Origin: Hyposmocoma kahamanoa
Taxonomy: Eukaryota > Arthropoda > Insecta > Lepidoptera > Cosmopterigidae
Direction of reading: 5' to 3'
NCBI RefSeq assembly: GCF_003589595.1
Contig: NW_020655294.1
Coordinates: forward strand, 2,204,509-2,268,508
Length of the DNA stretch: 64,000 nt
Shown: piece by piece, positions 19,801-31,192 of the stretch
How the letters are laid out: every line of letters starts with the position of its first letter
Position numbering within the stretch: position 1 is the stretch's first letter
Made by a program: the position numbers and the translations under genes
Notes under the pieces: model-generated
Databases searched by the model: none
The model's input: the letters and a program-made list of their open reading frames with translations, nothing else
Told to the model about the DNA's origin: nothing

Positions 19801-22800
19801 TTAGCAATATAAATTGAGGCTAGAACGGCCCATTCACTACTTGTATGGCAGTCCGTCGCGCAGGCAAGAAACAGCTCACACTCACAGACACTCCTGCGTA
19901 TGGCCCTCATATGGAGTCTCGCAGGACGCATTGCACGATGGCTTGCACGCTGCCACTACATTCTTAGTCCTGCATTACAGCAGAGTACAATGCAGGACAA
20001 TGAGTGCCCTCTTTTAGAAGAAAAAACTCATAGCATTTGAAAAGTGTACTAACTAACCATGAATATAAATCATAACTTTCTCACCGTTCCCAAACTAAAA
20101 GCAATATTAGTTCAACTTATCTCTATACATCCGTAATTACTTATCGATAACATAGATACAGATTCGAGTTGTCAAGTATCGATACTGGATTCGCGATCGC
20201 GCAGTGATTGACTGATAACACTCTTTGATGTGTGCCGACAGAAAGGCCGCTCGTTTGAAGTTTGCGGTTGAAAATTAGACCGTGTCACAGGTGATTGTTT
20301 TATCTCTACAGGCCGAAAATTGAGGGAAAAATCGAATTTAATTTGTATTTTCGAGTGGGGTATCTCTTTTTTTTTTTAAGAGCGGTGGTAATCCAATGGT
20401 CAAAGGTTGATAGCCCTATAGCTGATGGACACCGCAATAAAATCTAAAACTGTAGACAAGTTGTCTCGGTTTTCAATGGGATCCATTTCGGAGTGTGTGC
20501 GCAAGAACTTTTTAATTTAATGCCTTTTCTAAATTAAATCGACTTGCTCTTGAGCCTTGGAGCAAACATAGAGTCTACGATGGAACGAGCTCGTCCAGAA
20601 GATCTCTATCCAGTCGCATCTTAGAGATACGGGTTGTATGTGCTCGGAAACGTAGTCGAGACAGGGAATTAAATTCCAGGGCTGTGCGCATAATAAAAGA
20701 TAACGAATAGCGCTTAGTACGCCTGAAGGGAATATCGACCACGTAGAGCTAATATCACGCACGTCTGGATGATTCTATGGTGAAAGGGGGCGGACGGGAT
20801 GAGCGATGGAGTTCAAGGACACACTTATACCGAAATATATCCTGTAGAAATTCCACTTTCAGTTGAAAGTGGTTTTACTTCTTCTGGAATTTCTTCTTCC
20901 TTCAGTCGAGTAGATAATCCGGAACACTACATTTTCTTGTTATTGATTTGCCACCCCTTCACATTCGACCGACCGAACCTGGGACCTCCTCATTTTGTCT
21001 ATGAGGCCAAGTGACCGAACGAACTAGTCGTGGGTCTGGTGCTAAGCGACACGCCTGTCCGTAACAGTTGAAATGCCACTTTGAGCGAGCTTTAAAAATC
21101 CGGGGGGCACTGCCACTGCGCCGGTCACACTGAAACGTACGTTGACAAGTCCCATGTGCCTGTAATTTCACCAGCACGCTTACCCTTCAAAACTGGATCG
21201 CAGTAACGGTAACATTACGGCTTGGCTGCAGAAATAGGTAAGGTGGCAGGATTTCTTTGGACGAACTCTTTCACAAGGAGCTCTAATACTACTAGAATAC
21301 TCAACCAGGGAATAGTGCAAACTGTTGGGCCACCGAGGTCCAACAGCTAAAAAATAGAACTCCCTTCCTGTAGACTTATTCCGCGAATGCTATAACTTGG
21401 GCCTTTTCAAGGCGAGAGTGAACAGGCATTATTTAGGCGTGCAAGCTGCATCGCCGACCTCTTTGTCACTTTCAATCAGGTGAGATGGAGGTCAAATGCG
21501 CATTAAGTATAAAAGAATGAAATAAATCTGGATATCCCTAAAATGTTAGTAAACTGTCTTTACGATTACAATCTACAAACTACTTTCAATAAAACCAAAT
21601 ACATGCAATACTTATATTATAACCTATCAAAACAATTCGAATGCTTGTCGAGATTCAAAAGTGCTTAACATTACTTTTTTGTTTGTTTACTTAGGACTTA
21701 AAACTTTATTCAATAAAAATCGACATAAAGGCTTCCCCAGACTTCGTCAAAAAAGACAAAAAGCTTGCTAATATTTAAAAAAAATTCAATAGTCATCATT
21801 ATTATTATTTATTTGTTGAACATTGGCTACACAGAGCGATCAGCTTAAAAAGGTATAATTAAGATACTCAAAACGTAATATCAACTAAAAATGTATTCAA
21901 CTAAAACTGTATAATTACAAAAACTCGCCATTTTTTCTTCTCCATTCGCATAATTAAAGGTAGTAATTATTATACGTCAAACGTGTGACGTCATAAGTCA
22001 GGGATTATCGAGGTGTGAAGTGGGATCAATGGACAAGTCGCTAATCCTAGTTTTTGATCTTTGTGCGAGGTCACAAAAGGGTCATCCCAAAAGGGATTGT
22101 TAGGTGACAAAGGGGTGGAACTGTAATAACTTAACAGGTTGTACCTAGTCGTGCTTTTGTAGAGCTGGGAATTGAATAGAAGGACAATAATCCTGCTTAA
22201 TCTAGTTTTGCATTATTTGCAAACATTTGTTTATATGATGTTTCACCATTTTTTTTTTATACTGGGCTTAAACGGTTTTTTTTGTCGTCAGCGCCATCTA
22301 TGAGAAATTTATATAAGTTTTCATCACTCATGTTTTTATTTCCACTTTTTCTTAATTTTTCTAAAACTTTTTTAGACTTGGCATTTTTTGTTGACTGCGA
22401 CAGACATCTTACAATATGTTTTAGAAAATTAAATTTCAAATTGTTTTTATTTCCAGACTCAGGAAGCGAATCGGGGTCGCATAAAAGCGGCCGGGTGCGT
22501 ACCACAGCCGCCGCTGATGGCAAACCTACGCGAGTTCGAACGGTATTGAACGAGAAGCAATTACATACGCTCAGGTTATTTACTTCTCTATCTAGTTACA
22601 TTAATAGTATATACATATAAATAAATACGAATTATATAAATTTTGTCGAACAGAATCAATAAAGATGATTAAATACAGAAATCTATGCGGTGACTTTTAA
22701 AACAAAACTTTCGCGCCTAAATATTTTGGTGTTACCATTTTAAAAGACTTCTTGCAAATAAATTATTTTTTATGATTGTACCACGTTGTTGATGATTATG

Positions 22801-24493
22801 ATTGTTTTTCGATAAAATATTGAGTCATCAAGTCAAGTCGTGTGCAGTACTTGCAATATTGCAAATTGAGATCTTGTATGGGCATGAGCTTGAAGTTAAA
22901 ATTATTAATATTATTTTGATTACTTTTATAATATGTCCGCCTGCGTAAACACTTTATTTTACTTATTAAAACGTTTTTGTAATATTTTCAGAACCTGTTA
23001 CGCTGCAAACCCTCGGCCTGATGCGTTAATGAAAGAGCAGCTGGTAGAAATGACAGGATTGAGCCCGCGAGTGATCAGGGTTTGGTTCCAGAACAAACGT
23101 TGCAAGGACAAGAAAAAAACCATACAGCTGAAGATGCAAATGCAGCAGGAGAAGGTGGTAATTACACTTTTGGTATTCTGGTTTGGCTTAAATTGTTAAT
23201 AATACGAAACTTGGTGCTTTGAAAGCTTTCTTTAACTTTGGGGCTTCTGCAATTTCGTATATGTTATCTGACAAATTTACTGGTTTTTAATAAAAGTTAA
23301 CATGGTCAACAAATGTAGTTGGCGTGCATTGCTGAATGTACTTTTCGTTGCATAATGTGACAGAGACATTTTACAATGTCACTTGCAAAGTTAGTCAAAT
23401 TACAGGAAAAAAGAAGTGGTGTGTGTGTGTTCACATTGAATTATGCACGTGATAATATTTGTTGTTGTTTTCTTAATTGTCATTTTTATCATACTCAATA
23501 CATAGTGCCGGTCAAATTTTAAAGTAACAGTTTTTCCATACCTACCAAAAATCATGACAAATTTGAGGCACCATTTAGACATTACAATATTAATATCGTA
23601 TATGTAGTTGTTACTCAAACCTGAATAGAAAACTGTATTAACCTAGCTTTTTGCGCTACTCATTCATCTTATGTTTACTCAGAGTTGCGAGTGCAATAGA
23701 ACATTTTTAATTCTAACTACTCATATATTTGGAGGATTTCTTCTTTGCACCAATCAACTAATACCACTTAAGTGTTACCCCTACCATGTAATTTTTTGTA
23801 CACACCAAGAAAGCTCAAAACACAGTTCATTTATTCTTCCTAAAGAATTACTGTACAATTCACCATCACCGGCAATATTACCTTTTGTTTATATGTATAC
23901 TACAGTAAAGTTATAAATCGCTAATTCATTGAACTCGTCAAGCTCCTTTACATTTTCTTCTGGATCTGACAGCTACACGCAGGAAAAAATGTGGAATATC
24001 GATTGCCAAGCCTCTGACGATAGTTACAAGGGAATCTAAATACCCCAATCTAACCTATGATCTTTGCTTGAAACAGGAAGGCCGTCGCCTGGGGTACATG
24101 TCAATGGGCGTACCCCTCGTAGCAGGATCGCCAGTTCGCCATGAGCCCGCAGGACCGTTGCCGCTCGAGGTAACAGCGTACCAGCCGCCGTGGAAAGCGT
24201 TGTCAGACTTTGCTCTGCATGCGGACCTAGACAGAGCGCCGCATCATAGCGCCGCTTTTCAGCAGCTGGTAAATCAGGTATGCGTTTTAGATTAAATAAA
24301 AATTAAATTGTGCGTACAAGGGTTTGTATTTTCAGTAAAACCAATACTATTAAGATAAATTATAATTGAGCTCTAATTTCAGATGCATGGCTATGACATG
24401 CCTTCTTTGCCACCACCACGACCACCACACGGTGGAGAGGATAACTACGTCACCTACCTCGAAAGCGATGAAAGCCTGCCTCCTTCGCCCTAG
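16702..24493 (+). CDS. tup: Islet-class LIM-homeodomain transcription factor, 3' seven exons (tailup/islet homologue)
   Basis: Exons: 16702-16832, 17864-17931, 18546-18648, 22457-22574, 22992-23154, 24077-24277, 24383-24493; phases agree at every junction. The product starts in the second LIM domain ([20 protein letters not shown], with zinc ligands through CREDHD). A Ser/Asn-rich linker follows, then the homeodomain running from [18 protein letters not shown] to [16 protein letters not shown], and a C-terminal part with [14 protein letters not shown] and AFQQLVNQ, diagnostic of Islet proteins. In animals Islet/tailup specifies motor neurons and heart or dorsal-vessel and other cells, acting in the nucleus. 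The first LIM domain and start codon are not in 1-16701. The gene name is an inference from this domain signature, which is strong. Confidence 0.95.
16955..17100 (-). repeat. Family A fragment joined to a LINE 3'-end fragment
   Basis: GGTGAAATTACAGGCACATG and CAGTGCCCCTGA are family A in reverse. From about 17052 CACTTTCCATCAGGTGTGAT matches the LINE tail seen at 21460-21500. Confidence 0.6.
17427..17546 (+). repeat. Fold-back family E, left-arm fragment
   Basis: TTTTCGCGATTGTTAACATA, TTTTTCCGGATTTAAATCGC and AGGTCCCATGGTCACGG match the arm at 48845-48965. Confidence 0.75.
17547..17730 (+). repeat. Pyrimidine-rich interspersed repeat
   Basis: The CTTCTTCCTGCCCTTATCCC ... GTGGGATCGGCACA ... 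CATCCATCTTTTCTTTGG order is one I recall as a dispersed repeat in moths. There is only one copy here, so the assignment is from memory, not from comparison within the window. Confidence 0.4.
17864..17931 (+). CDS. tup: islet exon: end of LIM2
   Basis: Acceptor TTCCAG, donor GTAAGA. It encodes (G)[18 protein letters not shown] and supplies the last zinc ligands (C, H/D) of LIM2. Ends in phase 0. Confidence 0.94.
18132..18335 (+). repeat. MITE-like repeat, family C, in an islet intron
   Basis: AACCGACCTCAAAAAGAAGG is followed by TATCGACTGTATTTTTTTGT and CCGATTTCGATGCTTG. The right end is worn. Confidence 0.6.
18546..18648 (+). CDS. tup: islet exon: Ser/Asn-rich linker
   Basis: Acceptor TTTTCAG, donor GTAAAT. 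It encodes [17 protein letters not shown]..., a low-complexity spacer between LIM2 and the homeodomain. Such linkers vary in length between species. Confidence 0.9.
18649..21018. other. Islet intron DNA, no recognised repeat
   Basis: Unlike the rest of the window it carries few repeat copies. Candidates for regulatory sequence are the GC-richer patches at 19815-20030 and 20550-20800, but nothing in the sequence alone proves it. Confidence 0.3.
21019..21285 (+). repeat. Family A repeat in islet intron
   Basis: GAACTAGTCGTGGG, GACACGCCTGTCCGTAACAG, CATGTGCCTGTAATTTCACC and CTCTTTCACAAGGAGCTCTA span the whole unit. It is preceded by GAACCTGGGACCTCC, a family D right-end piece. Confidence 0.8.
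21345..21525 (+). pseudogene. LINE ORF2 C-terminal fragment
   Basis: A frame from about 21358 reads [20 protein letters not shown], then [12 protein letters not shown], closely parallel to the minus-strand fragment at 42910-43330. Both are the 3' end of the same non-LTR family. Confidence 0.7.
21526..22456. other. Islet intron DNA with a small family B fragment
   Basis: The only recognisable piece is GTCGTCAGCGCCATCTATGA at about 22285-22304, the head of a minus-strand family B SINE. The rest is AT-rich and unassigned. Confidence 0.4.
22457..22574 (+). CDS. tup: islet exon: N-terminal arm of the homeodomain
   Basis: Acceptor TTTCCAG, entering with two bases. It encodes [20 protein letters not shown], then [18 protein letters not shown], covering the basic N-terminal arm and helix 1 of the Islet homeodomain. 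Ends in phase 2, donor GTTATT. Confidence 0.95.
22992..23154 (+). CDS. tup: islet exon: homeodomain helices 2 and 3
   Basis: Acceptor TTTTCAG. It encodes [20 protein letters not shown] and the recognition helix with [13 protein letters not shown], then a Gln/Met-rich segment. The third-helix sequence is essentially that of known Islet proteins. Donor is a weak GTGGTA. Confidence 0.96.
23155..24076. other. Islet intron, unassigned
   Basis: No repeat or exon is recognised; a short GTGTGT run lies at about 23420. Confidence 0.3.
24077..24277 (+). CDS. tup: islet exon: Islet-specific C-terminal region
   Basis: Encodes [20 protein letters not shown], then [20 protein letters not shown] and AFQQLVNQ. 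The PPWK.LSDFAL and FQQLVN blocks are shared with animal Islet proteins, where this region takes part in Ldb/LIM regulation and partner binding. Confidence 0.94.
24383..24493 (+). CDS. tup: islet last coding exon
   Basis: Acceptor AATTTCAG. It encodes [20 protein letters not shown], then [10 protein letters not shown] and TAG at 24491-24493. It is proline-rich and acidic. Confidence 0.88.
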   Translation: MHGYDMPSLPPPRPPHGGEDNYVTYLESDESLPPSP

Positions 24494-25384
24494 TGTCGCC
24501 TATCCTAATGTCCTCTTGTGGAGGGAAGAGGAATTAATACAGTGACTATTGGGACGATAAGAAATAAAATCTACTTAATTAAGCGCCTATTTACGTTTCA
24601 TAATTATAGCAACAAAGTGTACGATTGCTACGTAAACTGACGTCTTCTGTTGGTAAAAATTAAAAAGGTGTGTTAATGTTCAGTGTTGAAAAATGTTGCA
24701 ATAACACTTCAATAAAAATAAACAAATCTTAATTTTTTAAATTAATTTGTAGTAGGTAATGTGAGTGATATAATGGCCTCAGTCAATACTTTGGGGTAGC
24801 AGTAGAAAATGATTTTTCTATTTAATATTGTGATGTTTACCATTAGTTTTATTTGCCTATTTTATGTTTAATTATGTTTACTACATTCTCGTATTATTTT
24901 ACCTTTGGTATATTACTTTTTATATTTTGGTAGAACTATTAGTTATCTCGTTGTAAATAAGTTGGTGTAAATAAAATGTATATATTTTAAATATACATAA
25001 TACCTATAAATCTTATATATTTACTTTCTACTTATTTTAAAGCCTATGATAATGTTAGCTTAAGGGCTGTAATATATTTTAATAAGTAAATTTCATGTAT
25101 GTTTCAAGAAATAGAGCCAAACATTCTTCTCCAACTTTTGTTCCTTAAAAATCCATCTTAAAAATCATTACAATAATTATTGTAAGTTTGAAATGTACCA
25201 AAAAGATTCAAAATCGATGTACTTAACCTACTACTTCTTATAATATGAAGCGGTAATACAATTTTTATAGGCATTATCAGATCTTTTATTTATTCAGTAG
25301 TTAACTGTACACTGTATTTATATTGTGAGCATACTAATAAAATTATTAAGTATTTCCTTATCATTTTTAATTAAACACACCCTA
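24494..25384 (+). promoter_or_regulatory. tup: islet 3' UTR and candidate polyadenylation signals
   Basis: AATAAA occurs at 24563-24568 and 24711-24716, with more farther on near 24970. The first is close to the stop; the real cleavage site cannot be chosen from sequence. The rest is AT-rich with no frame. Confidence 0.5.
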
Positions 25385-25740
25385 AGGGCGCGTACATTCT
25401 ACACGAATTTCGTCGCACTCACGCCGCGCGGTCACCGCGCAGAGACCGCGTGCATCTAACTGTCATGGCAAAGTACGTTCTAATCATTTAGTTTTGACGT
25501 TATAACTTAAATAAGCGTCGCGGGCATACCGGCGAGACTGGCTTGTCTTTGATCTACGTGGTGGCCGAGCGCTGTCCGCGCGGCGACCGCGAGGTTGTAT
25601 TGCTCCGAGGAATTTAAATGTTGTAATCTAGTAAATAGAATTCAGATTCGCCAGTAATGTACGCAAAAGCGTGGTAACTTGGCGGTCACTGCGCGGCGTC
25701 CTCGTGAAAACTTTCGCGTCGTGTAACTTGGCGCTAAAGG
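25385..25740. repeat. GC-rich insertion, probable MITE relic
   Basis: A 350-bp island in AT-rich DNA. It has GGGCGCGTACATTC on the left and a partly complementary GTGTAACTTGGCGC on the right, with GCGCGGTCACCGCGC-like units repeated three times in both orientations. Not coding. Confidence 0.45.
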
Positions 25741-26751
25741 ATGCATGAAAAACATCTATCTACAGATCATTAATGAATTTATTTCGGATATTCAGTAAAC
25801 AGATCCCATTTTATTGTATGAAATCATATTAAAATAACACAATAAAATCGTATAGTGTAGTTGCAAGAATATCCATCTCTAAAACATGAACCCCTAGTGA
25901 ACTTTAAAAAAAACGTTCAATATGTTTTTTTTTTTAAATAAATGCGTATTTATTTGAGCTCCATCTCACCTGATGGAAAGAGATGAGTTTACTATAGTCC
26001 ATTTGTTTAGGTACTTAACTAAATGTAAACAATCTTGAGATATCTATTTAATGAAATAAACATTATAAAATGATTTTTACTTACTTTCAAATACAAAACA
26101 CAAATACTTAGCTTCATATGAAATTGCATGCCTATTTTTATACCTGTTGATTTGTAAAGCACGTGTTTCAATAAAAAGATGTATCAAGATTGTGCGTATT
26201 TAGTTAAATACCTAAACAAATATACTATAATGCTTACAAGTTTCACGGCAATGGAATGCGCTGCCGTTATCGATATTTCCTGAAAAGTACAATTCAAAGC
26301 TATTCAAGGGTAGAGTGAATATGCATTTTAAAGGGTAATAATAAAAACCCTGAAAAGTAAATTATAAATCAGCTCATTCAAAATACGAATATTACTACGT
26401 TGTTTACTAAGCTAGTGATAACTTTTATGCAAATAAAAATTCGGAAACAACTGAAAGAAATACTGAAAGTTCCAAAAAGTCTTGCTGATATAATACTATT
26501 CTACAAAATTAGTTTTGGTGTGTACATTTTACTGACACCTATTGATAGCCATTTATATCGTAAATCACATATTATAAATTAAAAAGCGACTTCATAGAAT
26601 ATTTTATAAACTTTGATGGTTGTTTAAACTATTCCATAAGCGACAACAGTAGTTATCATTTGGAATTATTATTATTTTTTCGTAGACTTGTGATTTGAAC
26701 AAGTTTTGCATTTTTTTTTACTATCCAGTAACGGGAAAAAGTTGTGTTCAG
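25741..26751. other. Unassigned intergenic AT-rich DNA
   Basis: CTCCATCTCACCTGATGGAA at about 25960 is a LINE-tail scrap. No other feature is supported. Confidence 0.3.
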
Positions 26752-26875
26752 GTACACGCCTGTCCATAACAGTTGCAGAGCCACTCTAAGCTTTAAATCG
26801 CAAAGATTTGAGGGCACTGCCACTGCGCCCGACACTTTGAGACATAAGTTGACAAGTCCCATATGCCTGTAATTT
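26752..26875 (+). repeat. Family A repeat, truncated
   Basis: ACACGCCTGTCCATAACAG, AGCTTTAAATCGCAAAG and CATATGCCTGTAATTTG. Both ends are missing. Confidence 0.75.
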
Positions 26876-27380
26876 GTTTGCTGATTATGATTTACTTTGT
26901 TGGTATATTCTGTGTTTAGTTTGCAGTTACAATTTAATTAGTTGTTCAGAACCTTAATTATTTTCCTTTTTAGTCAAACGCGTATTGGTCACTTTCGGTC
27001 ACATCGCTCAACATCAGATGATGTTGTTTGTGCACAAAAACACTAAATATTGTAGCCAAGCGTGTGCCTAATGTAATGTATTTTAAACATATGTACGAAT
27101 ACTGTGGAATTTGATTTTTCTAAGGCTGGTAACACTTTATCAAATGTCAATGTCACATGTCATTGGAACAGCTGTTGATATACTATCATGTAAAATCGAG
27201 TGCCGGTACCATTATCAGTCCGAATGGTCCGAATTTAGTGTGATTTCTAGCTTAATCCTGAATGTATGTCTATTATTTATCTTTAAAGCAGTGATTTTTA
27301 CAAATCGATGATCGTCATTACGTAATTTGAATCTTTTAGTAGAGTTATTTTTAGTATAGTTTTTGATATTTGTTTCTAAC

Positions 27381-27434
27381 ATGGAAACTACTGTTAAAGT
27401 TGAAAGTTATAATCGAAAAAGACCGCTTACCGGG
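27381..27434 (+). CDS. Candidate alternative first coding exon (18 codons, phase 0 exit)
   Basis: ATG opens METTVKVESYNRKRPLTG and runs straight into a strong donor, GTAAGT, at 27435. Short length, a basic NRKRP cluster and a phase 0 exit make it a possible start exon for the ERMP1-like gene downstream, parallel to the one at 33290. It could instead begin another transcript. No exon that must follow it was found before 33 kb. Confidence 0.4.
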
Positions 27435-28144
27435 GTAAGTATTGACTTATTGTCGTTGTGGGATAGTCAAGGACGTCTTTACATAACATTTGAATGGAAT
27501 TTACTGAGTGCTGGCAAAAGATATACTCTTTTTTGGGTTAGAAATTGGTTTCTTAGTAACAGTGCAGGCTCTACTGAGAGACATTCTTTTTTTAATGTAT
27601 TAAATATTAAGTCTAGCTTCAGAATGTCTGAATTGAGAAGGCCTTGGTACACATTGCCATAAAACTAAGTAATCTACATCGGTTTTTATATCAAAGTCAC
27701 AGTTAAGTACTATATGTAAGTATTTTTTGTGTATAAAAACTTAGTTTTGTAAATCGTGCTACAGAATAGTGTTTTTATCTTTCCAAGGCTAACATGGGAG
27801 TGGCTCGGAGATTAAGGGTACACAATCGTAAATTATTATTCTATATTCCTTGATTCGTTTTCCCTTTTCTATCGGATATTAGTTGGTAAATGCCTGTCAT
27901 TTAGTACAAAGGTCATATTATCTACATATACTGTGCAGCAAACAATCGTAGTTACTTTTGGCATTTTAGGAGGAATAAAGTTCCAAAACTGCACTATTCA
28001 TTGCAGTACGTTTTTATTTTTAAATTCTAATTATGAATTGATGAGATCAGTGTTATACACTGTAATATTGTAAAAATACAAATAATAGATAATCAAGCAA
28101 AATTGATCCAAAATAAATAAAATAAAAAAATGATAAAAATAATT
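27435..28144. other. Unassigned DNA after the candidate exon
   Basis: The frame stays open past the donor for about 75 codons but loses protein-like character. No repeat is recognised. Confidence 0.3.
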
Positions 28145-28235
28145 AGACATTAATATCGTGATGTAAGTGACAGGTGTGACAAAATCACAGTGACAGAAAT
28201 GTAATGCTCTCCCCATGCAAATAATCAAGGGTACT
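28145..28235 (-). repeat. hAT end fragment related to the element at 9511
   Basis: ATATCGTGATGTAAGTGACA, GACAAAATCACAGTGAC and GTAATGCTCTCCCCATG are the reverse complement of the left end of the 9511-10301 element. Confidence 0.65.
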
Positions 28236-28644
28236 AAGGTAGATTTTCTTTCAGCCATCTGTCCCACTGTGATGGAAGCAGTGATTTGCTAGTTTAGTTA
28301 CCTAATCAAATATGATTAATAAGACAACTCAACAGTCTTATGCTTTGATAGTAAACACTTAGATAGCGCGTTTCAACTCAACTCGACGCTAATGCCATCT
28401 ATTGGTGTCGCGCCGTACTAAACTTCAGTAGTGGCTTAGGATTTGTTTGAATTTTAATATGTTTATTCACCTGTAATGTTAGTCTCATTGTTCAAGGGGT
28501 GGGGACTGGTGACTTGTAATATGGGTGAAATGCCTAGCATCAAGCACCAGCTCGCACAATATACTTCTCCAAGGTTTATACTGTTTTGTATTTTGTGGTA
28601 AGAAAAAAACATATTTAAATATTTTATTGAATTGATATCAATAT

Positions 28645-28925
28645 CTTTTATGTGAAATTACTCCACTAGTTTGTTATAATTACACAAATTTGTTATAATA
28701 ATGCAAAGATAGAAAACTTAGAAAAAATTCCTTAGATCCTTGCCGGATTCGAACCGACGTCTTCTAGCATACTGTGTCAGACGCTATACCAACTAAGCCA
28801 CGGAACAAACCAGCGGACCTCACGATTTTTTCTGTGTTTGTTGTCGTATCTTTGCATTTGGTTTTTTCAATGACTTTTTTAGCCGTAGCGCCATCCATGA
28901 GAAATTGAAAGTATTTCGTCACCCA
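28645..28925 (-). repeat. tRNA-derived SINE, family B
   Basis: TGTGAAATTACTCCACTAG, GCCGGATTCGAACCGACGTC, ATACCAACTAAGCCACGGAA and CGTAGCGCCATCCATGAG. A and B boxes are intact in complement. TTTGTTATAAT is duplicated in its tail. Confidence 0.85.
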
Positions 28926-29440
28926 GTTAGATATTTTTACTATATTTTTATTGCTAAGAACAAGTTAATATAAAACAAAATAGTATCAACAAAAACTCTC
29001 AATACAAAATACTGTCTACAAAACACTATATCCAATAAAACAATTAAATTCAAGATTTCTTTAATAGAAATTCCTGTAAGGTGGAAAGATTCATCATAAC
29101 TAAATAAATTGATAATAAATTGGTGGTAAATATGTTTCATACAACCCATAACTGCAGTTACTACTGCTATAATTTATATATTTATTTGCAAAATTTACAG
29201 CTTTTAAATTTGATTTATAATCATCAATTTACAAACTTATATAGCCAATTACAAAGGTTGTTAGATAACAATTTATTTTTAAAGTTACATAAAACCTATT
29301 CTAATCTAAACTTAGTATTTAAAATAGAGATAATATACGGGGTGTAACCGTTGAGTGTGCCCAGGCGATTATTCCATAAATAGGAGATATAAAAAAACCT
29401 GTAAACTGATATCGACAGTACGTTACGTAATGAGTAGTTA
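28926..29440. other. Unassigned AT-rich DNA
   Basis: No exon or repeat is recognised. Confidence 0.3.
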
Positions 29441-30095
29441 TGGTAGCAGTAGGTCTCCTTGTGAAAGAGTTCGTCCAGGGAAGTACTGCCACCTTACCTA
29501 TTTCTGCCGCCAAGCAGTAATGTGAGCATTACGAGTACTTACTTGTTAGTAATTAACCGACTTCAAAAAGAAGGAAGTTTTCAATTCGACTGTATTTTTT
29601 TATATGTACTTGTATATGTAACCGATTTTGGTGATTCCTTTTTTTTTATTGGAAAGAGGGTACCTCCGTATTGGTCCCATTTAAATTTAAATAAAATATT
29701 TCCGCCTCTAGGAGATGAATTCGGTTCGCGCACTTTCCAGTAGCCGATTTCTATAAGACTTGGCAAATAGACGTAATTCCACGAACTTTTGAGGTCGGTT
29801 TTTAATATATTTTATCCAACTTGAGTCGAATGATTGTATTTGGATTCGACTTAAGCGTATGACTTGACCATTCGAATGATTCGTATTAGCAAGATTCAAA
29901 GTCGGGTATCGCTAGGTAAGGACGCTGGTGAAATTACAGGGACATGGGACTTGTTAACTTATGTCGCTGGGTGACAGGCGCAGTGGCAGTCCCTAAGATC
30001 TTTGCGATTTAAAGCTTTTAGTGGCCTTGCAACTGCTGTGGACAGGCGTGTCGCTTAACACCAGGTGCACCACTTGCTCGTCCTGTCACTTGGTA
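29441..30095 (-). repeat. Family A repeat split by a family C insertion
   Basis: The first part (29441-29530) covers CTCCTTGTGAAAGAGTTCGT to GCAGTAATGTGAGCATTAC. The second (29916-30095) resumes at CTGGTGAAATTACAGGGACA. The gap holds a family C copy and some adjoining DNA. Confidence 0.8.
29553..29805 (+). repeat. MITE-like repeat, family C, inserted in family A
   Basis: AATTAACCGACTTCAAAAAG on the left, GGTACCTCCGTATTGGTCCC inside and TTTTGAGGTCGGTTTTTAAT on the right. The ends complement each other over about 12 bp. Confidence 0.7.
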
Positions 30096-30748
30096 TTATA
30101 GAAAAGGAGTATACTTCTAATATAGTTCTAATATAGGTACATGTTTAGTAATTTTTAAGTGATAATGCATATTTGAATTTTTATTAGGGTAGTTAATAGT
30201 TTTAATTAAAGTATAAAACTGTTCATTTAGTGTAGTATAATATAGTCAAATTCAAATAATCATTTATTTCATAGGTAAAATGTTTACTGCTCGTTCACTA
30301 CGCTGACCGCCCTGAGAAGAACAAGCAAGAAACCCTAGGGATTGCTCTTTTCAAATAAACTTACATGCTATGGAATACATTTTGAATCGTATTTGTATGG
30401 AATCTAGACTCACGTTGTCTTTGCATACACCTTTATCTAACACGTAGTCTACAATTTTGTAATATGACTTTTCAATTAAAATACTTTTAGTGTAAGTTTT
30501 AAACTTAGGAAACAGTTCAGTATATATAAAATTAATAATTAGATTGCAATGCTCTAACAGGGTCCATGTATATATGAGATACCATTCTCTGTACTCATGA
30601 TGCAATAAATAAATAAACAGAAATATGTAAAATTTAACGGTTAATAAATATATTTACTGTCACATACGTAAGGAGGTTTTAGTTTCTGGTTGAAACCAGA
30701 TGAATCTAACGACAAACTTCTTTAAGAAAGTTTTTTTGATCATCAACT
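30096..30748. other. Unassigned DNA
   Basis: No gene or placed repeat. Confidence 0.3.
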
Positions 30749-31022
30749 GACGGGACGAACACGTAGTCCGCCCTCTGATAAGCATCACGCCTACCTGACT
30801 GTCACAGTGCCATGCAGAGAACTTTAAAATAGAAAGACCTGAGAGGTACTGCTCCTGCGTCCGTCACCTTGACACATAAGTCCCATGTGCCTGTAATATC
30901 ACCAGCACCCTTACCCTTCAAAACCGGAACGCAGTAATGCTCACATTACTGCTTAGCGACAAAAATAGGAATGATGGCAGTATCTACTTCCCCGGATGAA
31001 CTCTTTCACAAGAAGCTGCTCA
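30749..31022 (+). repeat. Family A repeat, full length
   Basis: ACGGGACGAACACGTAGTCC through TCTTTCACAAGAAGCTGCTC. All blocks are in order with scattered changes. Confidence 0.82.
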
Positions 31023-31192
31023 AATATTTTGTATGCCCGTAAAAATATACAAATTTCATTTAGAAATAAGATTTTCATAAAACTAACCTTAAACTAAGTC
31101 CAAACTCATGGTACCACGATTTCGTTTAGCTAAAGTAAACGGTTCTTTATGTGGAACTGTATAGGTACGTTTTATAATAACATTCCGGAGCA

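Noticed and set aside
25385..25740. CpG-island promoter of the downstream gene
   Set aside because: The repeated GCGCGGTCACCGCGC-like units and partly complementary ends look more like a transposon relic, and no first exon follows closely.
27435..27662. Continuation of the METTVK frame as a 99-residue protein
   Set aside because: The strong GTAAGT donor at 27435 and loss of protein-like composition after it favour an exon end there.
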